Positions 25,189 to 33,456 of a stretch of 59,561 bases of DNA are shown piece after piece. Numbering within the stretch: the stretch's first letter is position 1; every line of letters starts with the position of its first letter. This DNA is from Candidatus Gastranaerophilales bacterium (lineage in GTDB: Bacteria > Cyanobacteriota > Vampirovibrionia > Gastranaerophilales > Gastranaerophilaceae), in assembly GCA_944322885.1 (NCBI GenBank), contig CALUQH010000019.1, forward strand, positions 1-59,561, in the 5' to 3' direction. A model generated the notes under the pieces. It made no database searches and was not told the DNA's origin. It worked only from the letters and a program-made list of their open reading frames with translations. The translations under genes were made by a program, and so were the position numbers.

Positions 25189-25217
25189 TTGACGCCCATA
25201 CAAAAATATGTTAAGAT
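25189..25217 (+). promoter_or_regulatory. Sigma-70-type promoter of the NfeD-SPFH operon
   Basis: TTGACG at 25189-25194, a 17-base spacer, TAAGAT at 25212-25217, then AAAGGAG before the ATG at 25245. Confidence 0.65.
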
Positions 25218-25244
25218 AACTTTAATATAAAGGAGTCACAAATT

Positions 25245-25670
25245 ATGGTTTTATGGGAAATTTTTGCAATTGTCGGATTAATTTCGGTTATCCTTGAAAT
25301 GATAGTACCTTCAATGTTTTTTCTTAATCTTGCACTTGCAGGTTTTATAACTGCCGTTATCGCGGTATTTATAAAAAGTTGGATATATCTTATATTAATA
25401 TTTGTAGTACTTTCCCTTATTTCAATACTTTTCTTGCGCCCGATATTATTGAGAAGCAAAGAAACAAAAGAACAAGAAACGGGCATGAAAGGCAAATATA
25501 TAGGAAAAATTGTCAAAGTTATTGAACCGGTTACAAAATATTCCGGAGCAATCACGATTTACGACGAAAGATGGGAAGCAAGAACCGAAGGGGATGAAAC
25601 AATACCTGCAGGAAGCGAAGTAAAAATTGTTAAATATGAAAGCCTTGTATTGACAGTAGAGAAAGTATAG
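25245..25670 (+). CDS. NfeD-like membrane protein
   Basis: A 141-residue protein of the short NfeD type. Three hydrophobic helices fill residues 3-72 (WEIFAIVGLISVILEMIVPS, LALAGFITAVIAVF, IYLILIFVVLSLISILFL). A soluble OB-fold domain follows with GMKGKYIGKIVKVIEP, GAITIYDERWEART and GSEVKIVKYESLVLTVEKV, all typical. NfeD proteins partner with SPFH proteins in membrane microdomains. The SPFH gene begins nine bases downstream. The serine-protease domain of long NfeD proteins is absent. Confidence 0.9.
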   Translation: MVLWEIFAIVGLISVILEMIVPSMFFLNLALAGFITAVIAVFIKSWIYLILIFVVLSLISILFLRPILLRSKETKEQETGMKGKYIGKIVKVIEPVTKYSGAITIYDERWEARTEGDETIPAGSEVKIVKYESLVLTVEKV

Positions 25671-25679
25671 GAGAGAATT

Positions 25680-26651
25680 ATGAGTTTAGTATTATTAATT
25701 TTACTTGTTGCATTATTAATTTATGTATTCAAAGGAATTATCATAGTTAAACAACAGGAAGAAGTTATTATAGAAAGAATGGGACGCTATGAAAAAACAC
25801 TCATGGCTGGTCCTAATTTTATATTTCCGGTTCTTGAAGCACCGAGAGGAATCTTAGAAAAAGTTTCACAAAGAGGGCTTGACGGTACAAACTATTATTA
25901 CTTGAAGCCGACAAACAGAATTGACTTAAGAGAACAAATGTACGATTTTCCACGTCAAAATGTCATTACAAGAGATAACGTTTCTATTACAATAAACGCT
26001 CTCATTTACTTCCAGATTGTAGATGCAAAAAGCGCAGTTTATGAAATCAAAAATCTTCCGGAAGCCATTGAAAAATTAACACAAACAACATTAAGAAACC
26101 TTGTAGGCCAGATGGATTTGCAGGAAACATTAACTTCACGCGGAAAAATAAATGATGAATTGCGAACAACTCTTGATGAAGCAACAAATAAGTGGGGCGT
26201 AAAAGTTAACCGTGTAGAAATTCAAGATATCTTCCCGCCGGCTGACATTCAGGCATCAATGGATAAATTGATGAAAGCTGACAGAGAAAAGAAAGCTACA
26301 ATAACAGAAGCAGAAGGTTTAAAAGAAGCTGCTATCAGAAAAGCCGAAGGGGAAAAAGAAGCTGCTATCCGTTCTGCTGAAGGGGAAAAACAGGCAGAAA
26401 TTTTAAGAGCGGAAGGTATTGCTCAGGCACGTATTATTGAAGCAGATGCAGAAAAAGAAGCAATCAACAGAATTATCACTGCTCTCGCTGATAAAGGTCA
26501 GCCTGACAAATATTTAATCGCAATGAAATATTTAGAAACAATGACTGCTATTACAAGCGGAGAAAATAATAAAGTTGTTTATATGCCTTATGAAGCAACA
26601 GGAATTCTGTCCTCAGTTGACGGCATTAAACAAATGTTTGACAAAAAATAA
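25680..26651 (+). CDS. SPFH/band 7 protein (QmcA/paraslipin type)
   Basis: A 323-residue membrane-anchored stomatin-like protein. It has one N-terminal hydrophobic helix (LVLLILLVALLIYVFKGIII), then a band 7 domain starting VKQQEEVIIERMGRYEKTL, with DFPRQNVITRDNVSITINALIYFQ and NLVGQMDLQETLTSR. A coiled-coil follows with repeated AEG-(E)K units (EAEGLKEAAIRKAEGEKEA and similar, about 205-245), and the end is QMF plus a short tail. Such proteins oligomerise into cages that organise membrane domains, often with FtsH or NfeD. It is cotranscribed with the NfeD gene, and a terminator follows. Confidence 0.93.
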   Translation: MSLVLLILLVALLIYVFKGIIIVKQQEEVIIERMGRYEKTLMAGPNFIFPVLEAPRGILEKVSQRGLDGTNYYYLKPTNRIDLREQMYDFPRQNVITRDNVSITINALIYFQIVDAKSAVYEIKNLPEAIEKLTQTTLRNLVGQMDLQETLTSRGKINDELRTTLDEATNKWGVKVNRVEIQDIFPPADIQASMDKLMKADREKKATITEAEGLKEAAIRKAEGEKEAAIRSAEGEKQAEILRAEGIAQARIIEADAEKEAINRIITALADKGQPDKYLIAMKYLETMTAITSGENNKVVYMPYEATGILSSVDGIKQMFDKK

Positions 26652-26658
26652 CAATTTC

Positions 26659-26685
26659 AAAGCAGGACTTATATAGTCCTGCTTT
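26659..26685 (+). terminator. Intrinsic terminator after the SPFH gene
   Basis: AAAGCAGGACT and AGTCCTGCTTT with a five-base loop, followed by TTT. It ends 15 bases before the GTG of the glycosyltransferase gene. Confidence 0.88.
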
Positions 26686-26699
26686 TTTAAGGGGATAGT

Positions 26700-27395
26700 G
26701 TGGAAGAAATTTGTATATTAATACCTGCATACAATCCGGATAAAAGCTTAATTTTACTGCTTAACGGTTTAAAAGAAAGCTTACCGGATAGTCCTGTTAT
26801 TGTTGTAAATGACGGCAGTGCCTCGGAGGAAATATTCAATGAGTTGCTAAAAAATTGCCCCCCCCCCGACAAAATACTCACACATTCGGTAAATTTGGGA
26901 AAGGGAGAAGCGTTAAAGAACGGTTTTAAATATATAAATGATAATTATAACAACTGTAAAGGAGTTATTACTGCTGATTGCGACTTGCAACATTCAGTAG
27001 AGGATATTGTTAAAATAGCAAATTTTCTATCAAAATCTTGTCAAACAATGTTTCTCGGAAGCAGAAATTTTAATAATATAAATATTCCGTTCAGAAGCTT
27101 TATAGGTAATAAATTTATATCTGCTATTTTCAAAATAATTTACAAAATACAAATAAATGACACACAGACAGGACTCAGAGGTATTCCAAGAGATTGTATA
27201 AAATTATTTCTGGATATAAATAATTCGGATTTTTCTTTTGAAACACTAATGCTGATAAAGGCACATAAGCACAATATCCCGATAGAAGAAATTCCAATAA
27301 GTACTATCTATATAAAAAAGAACAAAAACAGCCATTTTAAACCGTTATCAGATTCGTATAAAATTTGTAAATCACTTTTAAGAAAGACTTATTAA
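26700..27395 (+). CDS. Family 2 glycosyltransferase containing an in-frame C10 tract (candidate phase-variable)
   Basis: A 231-residue GT-A enzyme resembling dolichol/undecaprenyl-phosphate sugar synthases: ILIPAYNPDKSL, VIVVNDGS (first Asp motif), SVNLGKGEALKNGF, ADCDLQ with DxD at 93-95, and DTQTGLRG. The start is GTG with AAGGGGATA upstream. Codons 53-56 (Cys-Pro-Pro-Pro) are written as TGC followed by nine C, a run of ten. The gene is intact at this length. One extra C would end the protein after 76 residues, and one fewer after 63, both before the DxD site. Proline could be coded without this run, so the homopolymer itself may be maintained. The next gene (DUF2142) follows with no gap, suggesting one surface-glycan step switched together. 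Confidence 0.88.
   Translation: MEEICILIPAYNPDKSLILLLNGLKESLPDSPVIVVNDGSASEEIFNELLKNCPPPDKILTHSVNLGKGEALKNGFKYINDNYNNCKGVITADCDLQHSVEDIVKIANFLSKSCQTMFLGSRNFNNINIPFRSFIGNKFISAIFKIIYKIQINDTQTGLRGIPRDCIKLFLDINNSDFSFETLMLIKAHKHNIPIEEIPISTIYIKKNKNSHFKPLSDSYKICKSLLRKTY
26858..26867. repeat. C10 homopolymer tract inside a glycosyltransferase gene
   Basis: Ten C on the plus strand between G and GA, the same context as the tracts at 340, 22409, 39997 and 57058. In frame at the assembled length. Confidence 0.85.
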
Positions 27396-28592
27396 ATGGA
27401 AAAGCTAAAATCACCGGAAATAATATTTGTAATATTTGCATTTGTATTCGGCATAATTATAATGTTTATCACCCCCAAGTATGAAGTCCCTGACGAAATG
27501 GCTCATCTATTAAGAGCAAAGGAAGTTGCTAACGGAGTAATTTATAATAATTTACCGGAAAACAGGGATGACGGATATGCTTTTCACGGAGCCAGCGGAT
27601 ATCCGCCGGTTATGTATGTATTTTCCGGCTTAGGGAACAAATTAGGAAGTCTCAGCGGAAATCAGGAAATCGCATTTTATTTTGGAAGATTTTTTAATCT
27701 TCTCATCTGGATAACACTAACATATTTTGCGATTAAAATAACGCCGATTTTCAAATGGCAATTTTTATTTGCGTCCCTGATGCCAATGTCAATATATCTC
27801 GGAAGCTCTTATTCCGGGGATGCTTTTAATAACGGCTTTGCATTTTTATTTTTTGCTTATATATTTAAGATTATATTTGAACAAAAAGACATATCTTTGG
27901 CTAAAGACACTCCACGCCTTCTAATAAGCAGTATTATAGGCGGACTGTGCAAGTGCGCAATTATGCCGCTATTTTTACTGCTGCCGATTAAGCTAAATAA
28001 ACATAAGAAAATACTTATACTGCTAATAATTTTAATATCAATTGCATCATCGTGTCTCTGGTATATGAACAACTATTCAAATACAGGCCCAGCAGTTGAT
28101 TCCGATTTTAATAAACATTTTATACTTTCAAACCCTATAGGATTTTTTAAATTATTTTGTACAACTTGTATTCACTATTTACCAAATTGGTCAGGACAGG
28201 TTATAGGAAAACTTGGACTAAACAACATAAGATTAAGTACTTTATTCTATAGATGTACAATGTTTTATTTTATTTTATCTTTAGTATTTATTCCTGAAAA
28301 ATACACTATAAACCTTTTTCAGCGTATTTACAGCGCACTGCTCTTTTTCGGATTTGTATTCTTTACCTGCTGTCTGTTATTTATAACTTGGACTCCGTTA
28401 CACAGTGCCTATATACAAGGGATACAAGGCAGATATTTTATTGCCGTATTACCGTTCCTTTTTATATTATGTAAACCTAATATTAAAAATATCAGTATAA
28501 ATACTTCCAGCTTTATGAAAAAAGCCTTAATAGTCTACATATTTTTAATGCTTATATATTGTGTAGGAACATTATACAATGTGTATTACTAG
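27396..28592 (+). CDS. DUF2142-family membrane protein
   Basis: A 398-residue polytopic membrane protein with about ten hydrophobic helices. After the first helix comes TPKYEVPDEMAHLLRAKEVANG, the DUF2142 hallmark (usually PPDEPxHxxRA), placed in the extracytoplasmic loop as in GT-C glycosyltransferases. FYFGRFFNLLIWI and YLGSSYSGDAFNNGFAFLFFAYIF also match the family. DUF2142 proteins sit in polysaccharide gene clusters and probably transfer sugars from a lipid carrier on the outer side of the membrane. The gene starts one base after the stop of the DPM-like glycosyltransferase, which could supply the lipid-linked sugar. Donor and acceptor are unknown. Confidence 0.8.
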   Translation: MEKLKSPEIIFVIFAFVFGIIIMFITPKYEVPDEMAHLLRAKEVANGVIYNNLPENRDDGYAFHGASGYPPVMYVFSGLGNKLGSLSGNQEIAFYFGRFFNLLIWITLTYFAIKITPIFKWQFLFASLMPMSIYLGSSYSGDAFNNGFAFLFFAYIFKIIFEQKDISLAKDTPRLLISSIIGGLCKCAIMPLFLLLPIKLNKHKKILILLIILISIASSCLWYMNNYSNTGPAVDSDFNKHFILSNPIGFFKLFCTTCIHYLPNWSGQVIGKLGLNNIRLSTLFYRCTMFYFILSLVFIPEKYTINLFQRIYSALLFFGFVFFTCCLLFITWTPLHSAYIQGIQGRYFIAVLPFLFILCKPNIKNISINTSSFMKKALIVYIFLMLIYCVGTLYNVYY

Positions 28593-28683
28593 ATATATTT
28601 TGTTCATTAAATAAGAATTTACATAAACTATACAAATATTAAAAAATATGCTATATTCAAATTATAATCAGGAGAGATAAGAT

Positions 28684-29073
28684 ATGATGATTAATGATTT
28701 ACCAAGAATGCAGGTTTTAATAACTACAAATGAACAACACATAGAAGGCGAACTTTTACTGCCGGAAAATATGAGATTCAGCAATTCTATCCCTGATAAT
28801 ATGCTGTTTTATATACTTAACGGAGGTTTTCAATTTATCACGCTAAAGAACTGCGAAGTTAAAGATCGTAAAAACCTTGCATTCAGACCGGATAAATCTC
28901 CACAGCTTCATGTTAACATATCTTGCATCATGACTATGCAAATAATAGAAATACTTCCGGAAGATTATGAATATGACGACAGTTATTATGACGATGATGA
29001 TGAAACAGAAGAAGATAATGTACGTCCAAGTCAGCAAGTACGCCAGCGAGGCCGTCAGGTACGCAGAAGATAA
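28684..29073 (+). CDS. Hypothetical protein with acidic then basic C-terminal tail
   Basis: A 129-residue protein not recognised. A compact beta-rich domain (about 1-100: MQVLITTNEQHIEGELLLP, FYILNGGFQFITLKNCEV) is followed by an acidic stretch of Asp/Glu/Tyr (about 100-112) and a basic Arg/Gln tail (about 118-129). Two adjacent ATGs occur; the GGAGAG upstream fits either. The low-complexity tail suggests nucleic-acid or protein interaction. It stands alone 91 bases ahead of aspS. Confidence 0.5.
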   Translation: MMINDLPRMQVLITTNEQHIEGELLLPENMRFSNSIPDNMLFYILNGGFQFITLKNCEVKDRKNLAFRPDKSPQLHVNISCIMTMQIIEILPEDYEYDDSYYDDDDETEEDNVRPSQQVRQRGRQVRRR

Positions 29074-29163
29074 TTAAAATATTCTTCACATTTTATGTTC
29101 TTTTTTTATGTTTTTGTTAAAATTTAATTAAGTCTGTAAAGAGAAAGAGAAAAGGAACATAAA

Positions 29164-30939
29164 ATGATTAAAACAAAGATGAAAGACCACAACTGCGGAG
29201 AGCTTAATCTTTCGAATATTAATGAAGAAGTTACACTATCCGGCTGGGTTGCTACAGTTCGTGACCTTGGCGGTATTTTATTTATTGAATTAAGAGACAG
29301 AAGCGGATTTTTCCAGCTTGTTGCAAACCCCCAAATTAACCCCGATGTACACAAAATTTTTGAAAAAGTTCGTTCTGAATACGTAATTACGGTACACGGG
29401 AAAATAACACGCCGTCCTGAAGAAACTTATAACGAGAAATATGCAACAGGCCAGGTTGAAATGTATCCGGAATTTGTTGAAGTACTCTCTGAAGCCAAAA
29501 CATTACCTTTTGTTCTTGATGATGAAAATGTATCTGAAGATGTTCGTTTAAAATACAGATATCTTGATATTAGACGTGAAAAAATGCTTCACAATCTGAC
29601 TTTGCGTCATAAAATTTGTCAGGCAGCAAGAAATTACCTCAATAATCTTGACTTTTTGGAAGTTGAAACTCCTATTTTAATTAAAACGACTCCGGAAGGC
29701 GCAAGAGATTATCTTGTACCGTCACGCGTTCAGGAAGGTAAATTCTATGCTCTGCCTCAATCTCCACAGATTTTCAAACAATTGTTAATGGTCGGCGGGA
29801 TTGAAAAATATTACCAGATTGCAAAATGTTTTCGTGATGAAGATTTGAGAGCAGACAGACAACCTGAATTCACTCAAATTGACCTTGAAATGTCTTTTGT
29901 AGAACAGCAGGATGTAATAAAAGTTGTCGAAGGCTTGATTGTAGATACCTTCAAAGCTGCAGGAGTTGAAGTTAAACCTCCGTTTATTCAAATGCCTTGG
30001 CAGGAAGCTATGGACAGATTCGGTTCTGATAAACCTGATACCCGTTTTGGCTTGGAATTATTTGATATCGGCGACATAATTCTTCAATCTGAATTCCAGA
30101 TAGTTAAAAATACTCTTGAAAACGGCGGTATCGTCAGAGGTATAAGAATACCGGGCGGAGCTAAATTCTCAAGAAAAGACATTGATGATATTACAAAACT
30201 TGCAGTATCTTTCGGTGCAAAAGCTTTAGCAAACATAATTTATAATGAAGACGGTACAGCTAAATCTCCTGTATTGAAGTTCGTAACAGAAGAACAGGCA
30301 AAACAAATTCAAGAGCGTGCTCAAGCTGAAGCCGGCGACATTATCTTCTTTGTTGCAGATAAACCAAAACTTGTTTATGACATTATGGGTAGATTAAGAT
30401 TGTATTTCGGAAAAAGATTAAACCTTATTGACGAAAGCAAACATAATCTTTTATGGGTCGTAGACTTCCCGATGTTTGAATGGAGCGATGAAGAAGGAAG
30501 GTTTATGGCAATGCACCATCCGTTTACATCTCCTTGTATTGAAGATTTAGACAAACTTAAATCGGGAGATTTGGGCAATGTAAAATCAATCGCTTATGAT
30601 ATTGTCTATAACGGAACAGAACTTGGCGGCGGATCTGTCAGAATTCACTCATCAGAAGTTCAATCCGCAATATTTAAAGCATTAGGGTTAACTGAAGATG
30701 AAGCAAAAGAAAAATTCGGATTTATGGTTAATGCATTACAATACGGGACACCGCCTCATGCCGGTCTGGCAATAGGCTTGGATAGACTTGTTGCACTTCT
30801 TTGTAGAACAGACAGTATCAGAGATGTTATTGCATTCCCGAAAAATTCAGGGGCAAAAGATCTTATGAGTGATGCTCCGGGCGAAGCTTCACTACAGCAA
30901 TTAAGAGAACTTCACCTGAAAAGTACAGCACATAAATAA
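29164..30939 (+). CDS. aspS: Aspartate-tRNA ligase
   Basis: A 591-residue class II synthetase that charges tRNA-Asp (in organisms with GatCAB sometimes also tRNA-Asn). An N-terminal OB domain (about 1-105, LSGWVATVRDLGGILFIELRD) is followed by the catalytic core with motif 2 CFRDEDLRADRQPEFTQIDLE and motif 3 GLAIGLDRLVALL. The bacterial GAD insertion lies at about 285-420, so this is the bacterial rather than archaeal type. AAAGGA precedes the ATG, and a strong terminator follows. Confidence 0.97.
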   Translation: MIKTKMKDHNCGELNLSNINEEVTLSGWVATVRDLGGILFIELRDRSGFFQLVANPQINPDVHKIFEKVRSEYVITVHGKITRRPEETYNEKYATGQVEMYPEFVEVLSEAKTLPFVLDDENVSEDVRLKYRYLDIRREKMLHNLTLRHKICQAARNYLNNLDFLEVETPILIKTTPEGARDYLVPSRVQEGKFYALPQSPQIFKQLLMVGGIEKYYQIAKCFRDEDLRADRQPEFTQIDLEMSFVEQQDVIKVVEGLIVDTFKAAGVEVKPPFIQMPWQEAMDRFGSDKPDTRFGLELFDIGDIILQSEFQIVKNTLENGGIVRGIRIPGGAKFSRKDIDDITKLAVSFGAKALANIIYNEDGTAKSPVLKFVTEEQAKQIQERAQAEAGDIIFFVADKPKLVYDIMGRLRLYFGKRLNLIDESKHNLLWVVDFPMFEWSDEEGRFMAMHHPFTSPCIEDLDKLKSGDLGNVKSIAYDIVYNGTELGGGSVRIHSSEVQSAIFKALGLTEDEAKEKFGFMVNALQYGTPPHAGLAIGLDRLVALLCRTDSIRDVIAFPKNSGAKDLMSDAPGEASLQQLRELHLKSTAHK

Positions 30940-30940
30940 T

Positions 30941-30968
30941 AAAAAAGCCCTTAAAAAAGGGCTTTTTT
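30941..30968. terminator. Shared terminator of aspS and the convergent small gene
   Basis: AAAAAAGCCC and GGGCTTTTTT around an eight-base loop; A-run on one side and T-run on the other, so it can work in both directions. Confidence 0.92.
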
Positions 30969-31281
30969 ATTTATCTGTTTTTCCCTTTGTAACAGCTTTG
31001 TTAAACTTACTCATTATTGTTTTACAAAATTCGTTTTTATACTGAAAATGTTCAAACGGAAATCTTATTCCAGCATATTTCCCGTTATAAAAATTTGCAA
31101 TTGCACTAACTTCTGTTCCGTCTTTCATTTTTGCGGAAATTTGAATAATATCCGGAACTTCCTTAAATAAATTATTGTTATATGCAGACTCATATAATCT
31201 GTTCATTACTTCGCCAATATTTCTGGCACCATGCCCCGTAAAACTTTGTCCGTTTTGGGGATTAAATTGAACTTGCATCAT
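30967..31281 (-). CDS. Small hypothetical protein with N-terminal QSFTG motif
   Basis: A 104-residue protein not recognised. It starts MMQVQFNPQNGQSFTGHGARN, one of four proteins here with a SFTG/SFG motif in the first 40 residues. A short mixed alpha/beta domain follows, with TEVSAIANFYNGKYAGIRFPF and a Lys-rich C-terminus. GGAG precedes the ATG. It converges on aspS and shares its terminator. No export signal of a known type is seen. Confidence 0.5.
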   Translation of the reverse strand: MMQVQFNPQNGQSFTGHGARNIGEVMNRLYESAYNNNLFKEVPDIIQISAKMKDGTEVSAIANFYNGKYAGIRFPFEHFQYKNEFCKTIMSKFNKAVTKGKTDK

Positions 31282-31353
31282 TTCTCCTTTTTGAGTAGAT
31301 AAACATCACAAAAAATTTTTTTTGCTAATATGTAACACTATGTAAATTTGTAA

Positions 31354-31359
31354 TATAAT
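31354..31359 (+). promoter_or_regulatory. -10 box of a probable leaderless ribF promoter
   Basis: TATAAT with its first base 12 bases before the A of the ribF ATG; TGTAAC lies 17 bases upstream as a possible weak -35. No Shine-Dalgarno. Confidence 0.5.
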
Positions 31360-31365
31360 TTATTT

Positions 31366-32244
31366 ATGCAAATATTTACGGAACTTACCAAAAATCCTGA
31401 ATTATCTGTAGCACTCGGATATTTTGACGGAGTGCACCTTGGACATAAAGCTGTTATACAAAATGCAGTGAACTACGCACAACAGAACAATTGTAAGTCT
31501 GCAGTAATAACATTTACAGATCATCCATGCTGTTTTTTTTACGGCCGGCGTCCAAAATATATACTTACAAGAGAAGAAAGAGAAAATAAAATTAAAGAAC
31601 TCGGAGTTAATTTTTTGTACGAGCTTGATTTTGAAAGTATATCAGGATTGACGGCAGAAGAATATTTAAAAAATGTATTAATCAAATATTTTACACCACA
31701 ATCTATCTCTACAGGATGGAATCATAATTTCGGTTACAAAAAAAGCGGGAATGCAGAATTTTTAAGAAATAATTCAAAAAAATTCGGATATGAATACTTT
31801 GAGCTTCCGCCTCAAAAAACCGGTACTGAAATAATAAGCAGTTCTGCAATAAGAAAATACCTTTCTGAAGGCAAGATTGAAAAAGCAAATTCTATGCTGG
31901 GATACAGATTTTCAACCTCCGGAATTGTTATAGAAGGAAATCAAATCGGCAGAACCATAGGTTTCAGGACTGCAAATCTAATTTACCCCGATGAACTTAT
32001 AGAATTGCCGCACGGTGTTTATTCTGTTGAAACAAACTATGGAACAGGGATAGCTAATTTCGGCACAAGACCTACCGTAAACGGGAAAGGGACACTTTTA
32101 GAAGTACATATATTAGATTTTGATAAAGATATCTACGGACAAAATTTAACCGTAGAGTTTAATAAAATGATACGCGCCGAGAAAAAATTTTCATCTCTTA
32201 ACGCGCTAAAGAATCAAATTAATAAAGATATAAAACAGATCTAA
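31366..32244 (+). CDS. ribF: Bifunctional riboflavin kinase / FAD synthetase
   Basis: A 292-residue enzyme that makes FMN and FAD from riboflavin. The N-terminal nucleotidyltransferase domain has VALGYFDGVHLGHKAVIQ with the HxGH-type site, ITFTDHP, and SISTGWNHNFGYKKSGN. The C-terminal flavokinase domain has GNQIGRTIGFRTANLIYP, LPHGVYSV, NFGTRPTVNG and EVHILDFDKDIYG. Slightly shorter than the common 310 residues but with all motifs. No FMN riboswitch is seen in the short region upstream. The 3' end overlaps the end of a convergent prepilin gene by four bases. Confidence 0.95.
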   Translation: MQIFTELTKNPELSVALGYFDGVHLGHKAVIQNAVNYAQQNNCKSAVITFTDHPCCFFYGRRPKYILTREERENKIKELGVNFLYELDFESISGLTAEEYLKNVLIKYFTPQSISTGWNHNFGYKKSGNAEFLRNNSKKFGYEYFELPPQKTGTEIISSSAIRKYLSEGKIEKANSMLGYRFSTSGIVIEGNQIGRTIGFRTANLIYPDELIELPHGVYSVETNYGTGIANFGTRPTVNGKGTLLEVHILDFDKDIYGQNLTVEFNKMIRAEKKFSSLNALKNQINKDIKQI

Positions 32245-32903
32245 TAATCCATTGTCCAACCATCTTCCATAATAACACTCAAACAGCCATCACCATACCC
32301 CCCTCCCAGACTGACGTCTTCAATACAAGCGTTCTTAGAAGTATCGTAATCTCGTATGCTGTGATATGACTCTGCTACTTTACCATCACTATATAAATCC
32401 ATCGTAAATAAATCTCTGCCTAGAATATTTGGCCCCTCAGCACCATTTACATCAACCTGTAATTCTAAGTAACCATGGTAATCATAATCATAAAGTAATC
32501 CATTGTAATAGACAGAAATAGAAGCCCCAGATGCAAGCGACACTGCAACTACAGATCTTTCTAGGGCAAAGTCTGAACCATTAATCGTTTTATAACTATC
32601 AGCAAAACATGGAGTTAAATCCGTTCCGCAATCATTTACAATATTAAAATAATCATGCAGAAAATTCTTTGCTCCATTGGCATTATGACCATTATACTTA
32701 GTTTCATCCAAAGAAATAGCATTATTATCTGTGATTGCACGTTTTGCGGCCTGACTTAATTCTGTATAAACCTTTTGTAACTGGGTAACATACACTTTTC
32801 TCTGATGATTTGAAACAAGTGTAGGCATAGTAACAGCTGCAACAACTCCAATTATGCCAAGTGTAACAAGAACCTCTGCCAATGTAAATCCAAATCTTTG
32901 CAT
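32241..32903 (-). CDS. Prepilin-like protein with simple leader
   Basis: A 220-residue prepilin. The start at 32903 gives MQRFGFTLAEVLVTLGIIGV, the shortest leader in the window, with AAGGA seven bases upstream; no poly-G tract or repeat separates the start from the GF cleavage site. The helix continues VAAVTMPTLVSNHQRKVYV, and a soluble domain with Cys pairs and VNGAEGPNILGRDLFTMDLYSDG follows; the end MEDGWTMDY is a variant of the family C-terminus. The calcium-loop-like GRDLF...DG segment also occurs in the prepilin at 39208. This gene is a useful reference for what an unsplit leader looks like. Confidence 0.85.
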   Translation of the reverse strand: MQRFGFTLAEVLVTLGIIGVVAAVTMPTLVSNHQRKVYVTQLQKVYTELSQAAKRAITDNNAISLDETKYNGHNANGAKNFLHDYFNIVNDCGTDLTPCFADSYKTINGSDFALERSVVAVSLASGASISVYYNGLLYDYDYHGYLELQVDVNGAEGPNILGRDLFTMDLYSDGKVAESYHSIRDYDTSKNACIEDVSLGGGYGDGCLSVIMEDGWTMDY

Positions 32904-33019
32904 AAATATTCCTTCATTATTAGTTATATACACATTATAGCAACAAATTTATAAAATTTCAATAGCACTTATTATATAACAGGCTGAAGACAGATAACTT
33001 ATAAAATGATATAAAAATT

Positions 33020-33199
33020 CTAAGTATTCTTTTTAATATCTAAATGATAGCCCAGGATATCCAAAATCTCAAGAGTCTCTTTCAAGGTAATACTTTCTCT
33101 TATTAATTTTCCGGAAAGACTATTTATTGTATATTTTTTACCAGTTTTTTCGGTCATTATAGCCGCAAGCTGCTTAAAAGTAACAGCTTCACGCGCCAT
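33020..33199 (-). CDS. Small helix-turn-helix-like protein, probably 5'-truncated
   Basis: A 59-codon frame from the only in-frame ATG, coding MAREAVTFKQLAAIMTEKTG, then KKYTINSLSGKLIRESITL and a C-terminal helix LKETLEILDILGYHLDI. The order helix, turn, recognition helix (SLSGKLIRE) fits small Cro-like regulators. There is no Shine-Dalgarno, and the frame continues upstream without a start (YEYIRNDIKYY just before the Met looks like the missing first helix) until it meets the pilin fragment at about 33239. The original start is therefore probably lost at a recombination junction. Confidence 0.45.
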   Translation of the reverse strand: MAREAVTFKQLAAIMTEKTGKKYTINSLSGKLIRESITLKETLEILDILGYHLDIKKNT

Positions 33200-33238
33200 A
33201 TAGTATTTAATATCATTTCGAATATATTCATATTTTTG

Positions 33239-33424
33239 GCCTGTCCAAAGAATAATGGAGCCTTTTGCAACGGCTATGGAGGATGGTGCTCATATTATTA
33301 CAAAAACACAGCTTCATCCAGAGAAAAAAGATTAAATAACTGTAAACAATATGGTAGATTCTGTTCTGGGCTTCTTGAATATGATAATTGGGAATTCAAA
33401 CCTGACTATCCATATAGACTTTAA
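33239..33424 (+). pseudogene. C-terminal fragment of a prepilin-like gene
   Basis: About 60 codons rich in Cys, Gly and Tyr (ACPKNNGAFCNGYGGWCSYY) ending NCKQYGRFCSGLLEYDNWEF followed by KPDYPYRL. This end matches the C-termini of the prepilins at 21581 (TRLIEVDGWQIKDDYPWR) and 56166 (TRWIQFNGWKIPKDYPFK). There is no start codon with a ribosome-binding site and no N-terminal prepilin helix. It abuts the truncated regulator on the other strand and is followed by a terminator, so the 3' end of a former gene is preserved. Confidence 0.65.
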
Positions 33425-33452
33425 AAAAGGCGGTTTATAAACACCGCCTTTT
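33425..33452 (+). terminator. Intrinsic terminator
   Basis: AAAAGGCGGT and ACCGCCTTTT with an eight-base loop; lies after the pilin fragment and also at the 3' end of the convergent hydrolase gene. Confidence 0.85.
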
Positions 33453-33456
33453 GATA

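Noticed and set aside
31282-31365. FMN riboswitch upstream of ribF
   Set aside because: The gap is only about 85 bases, AT-rich, with no conserved riboswitch blocks, and the promoter appears to lie directly at the ATG.
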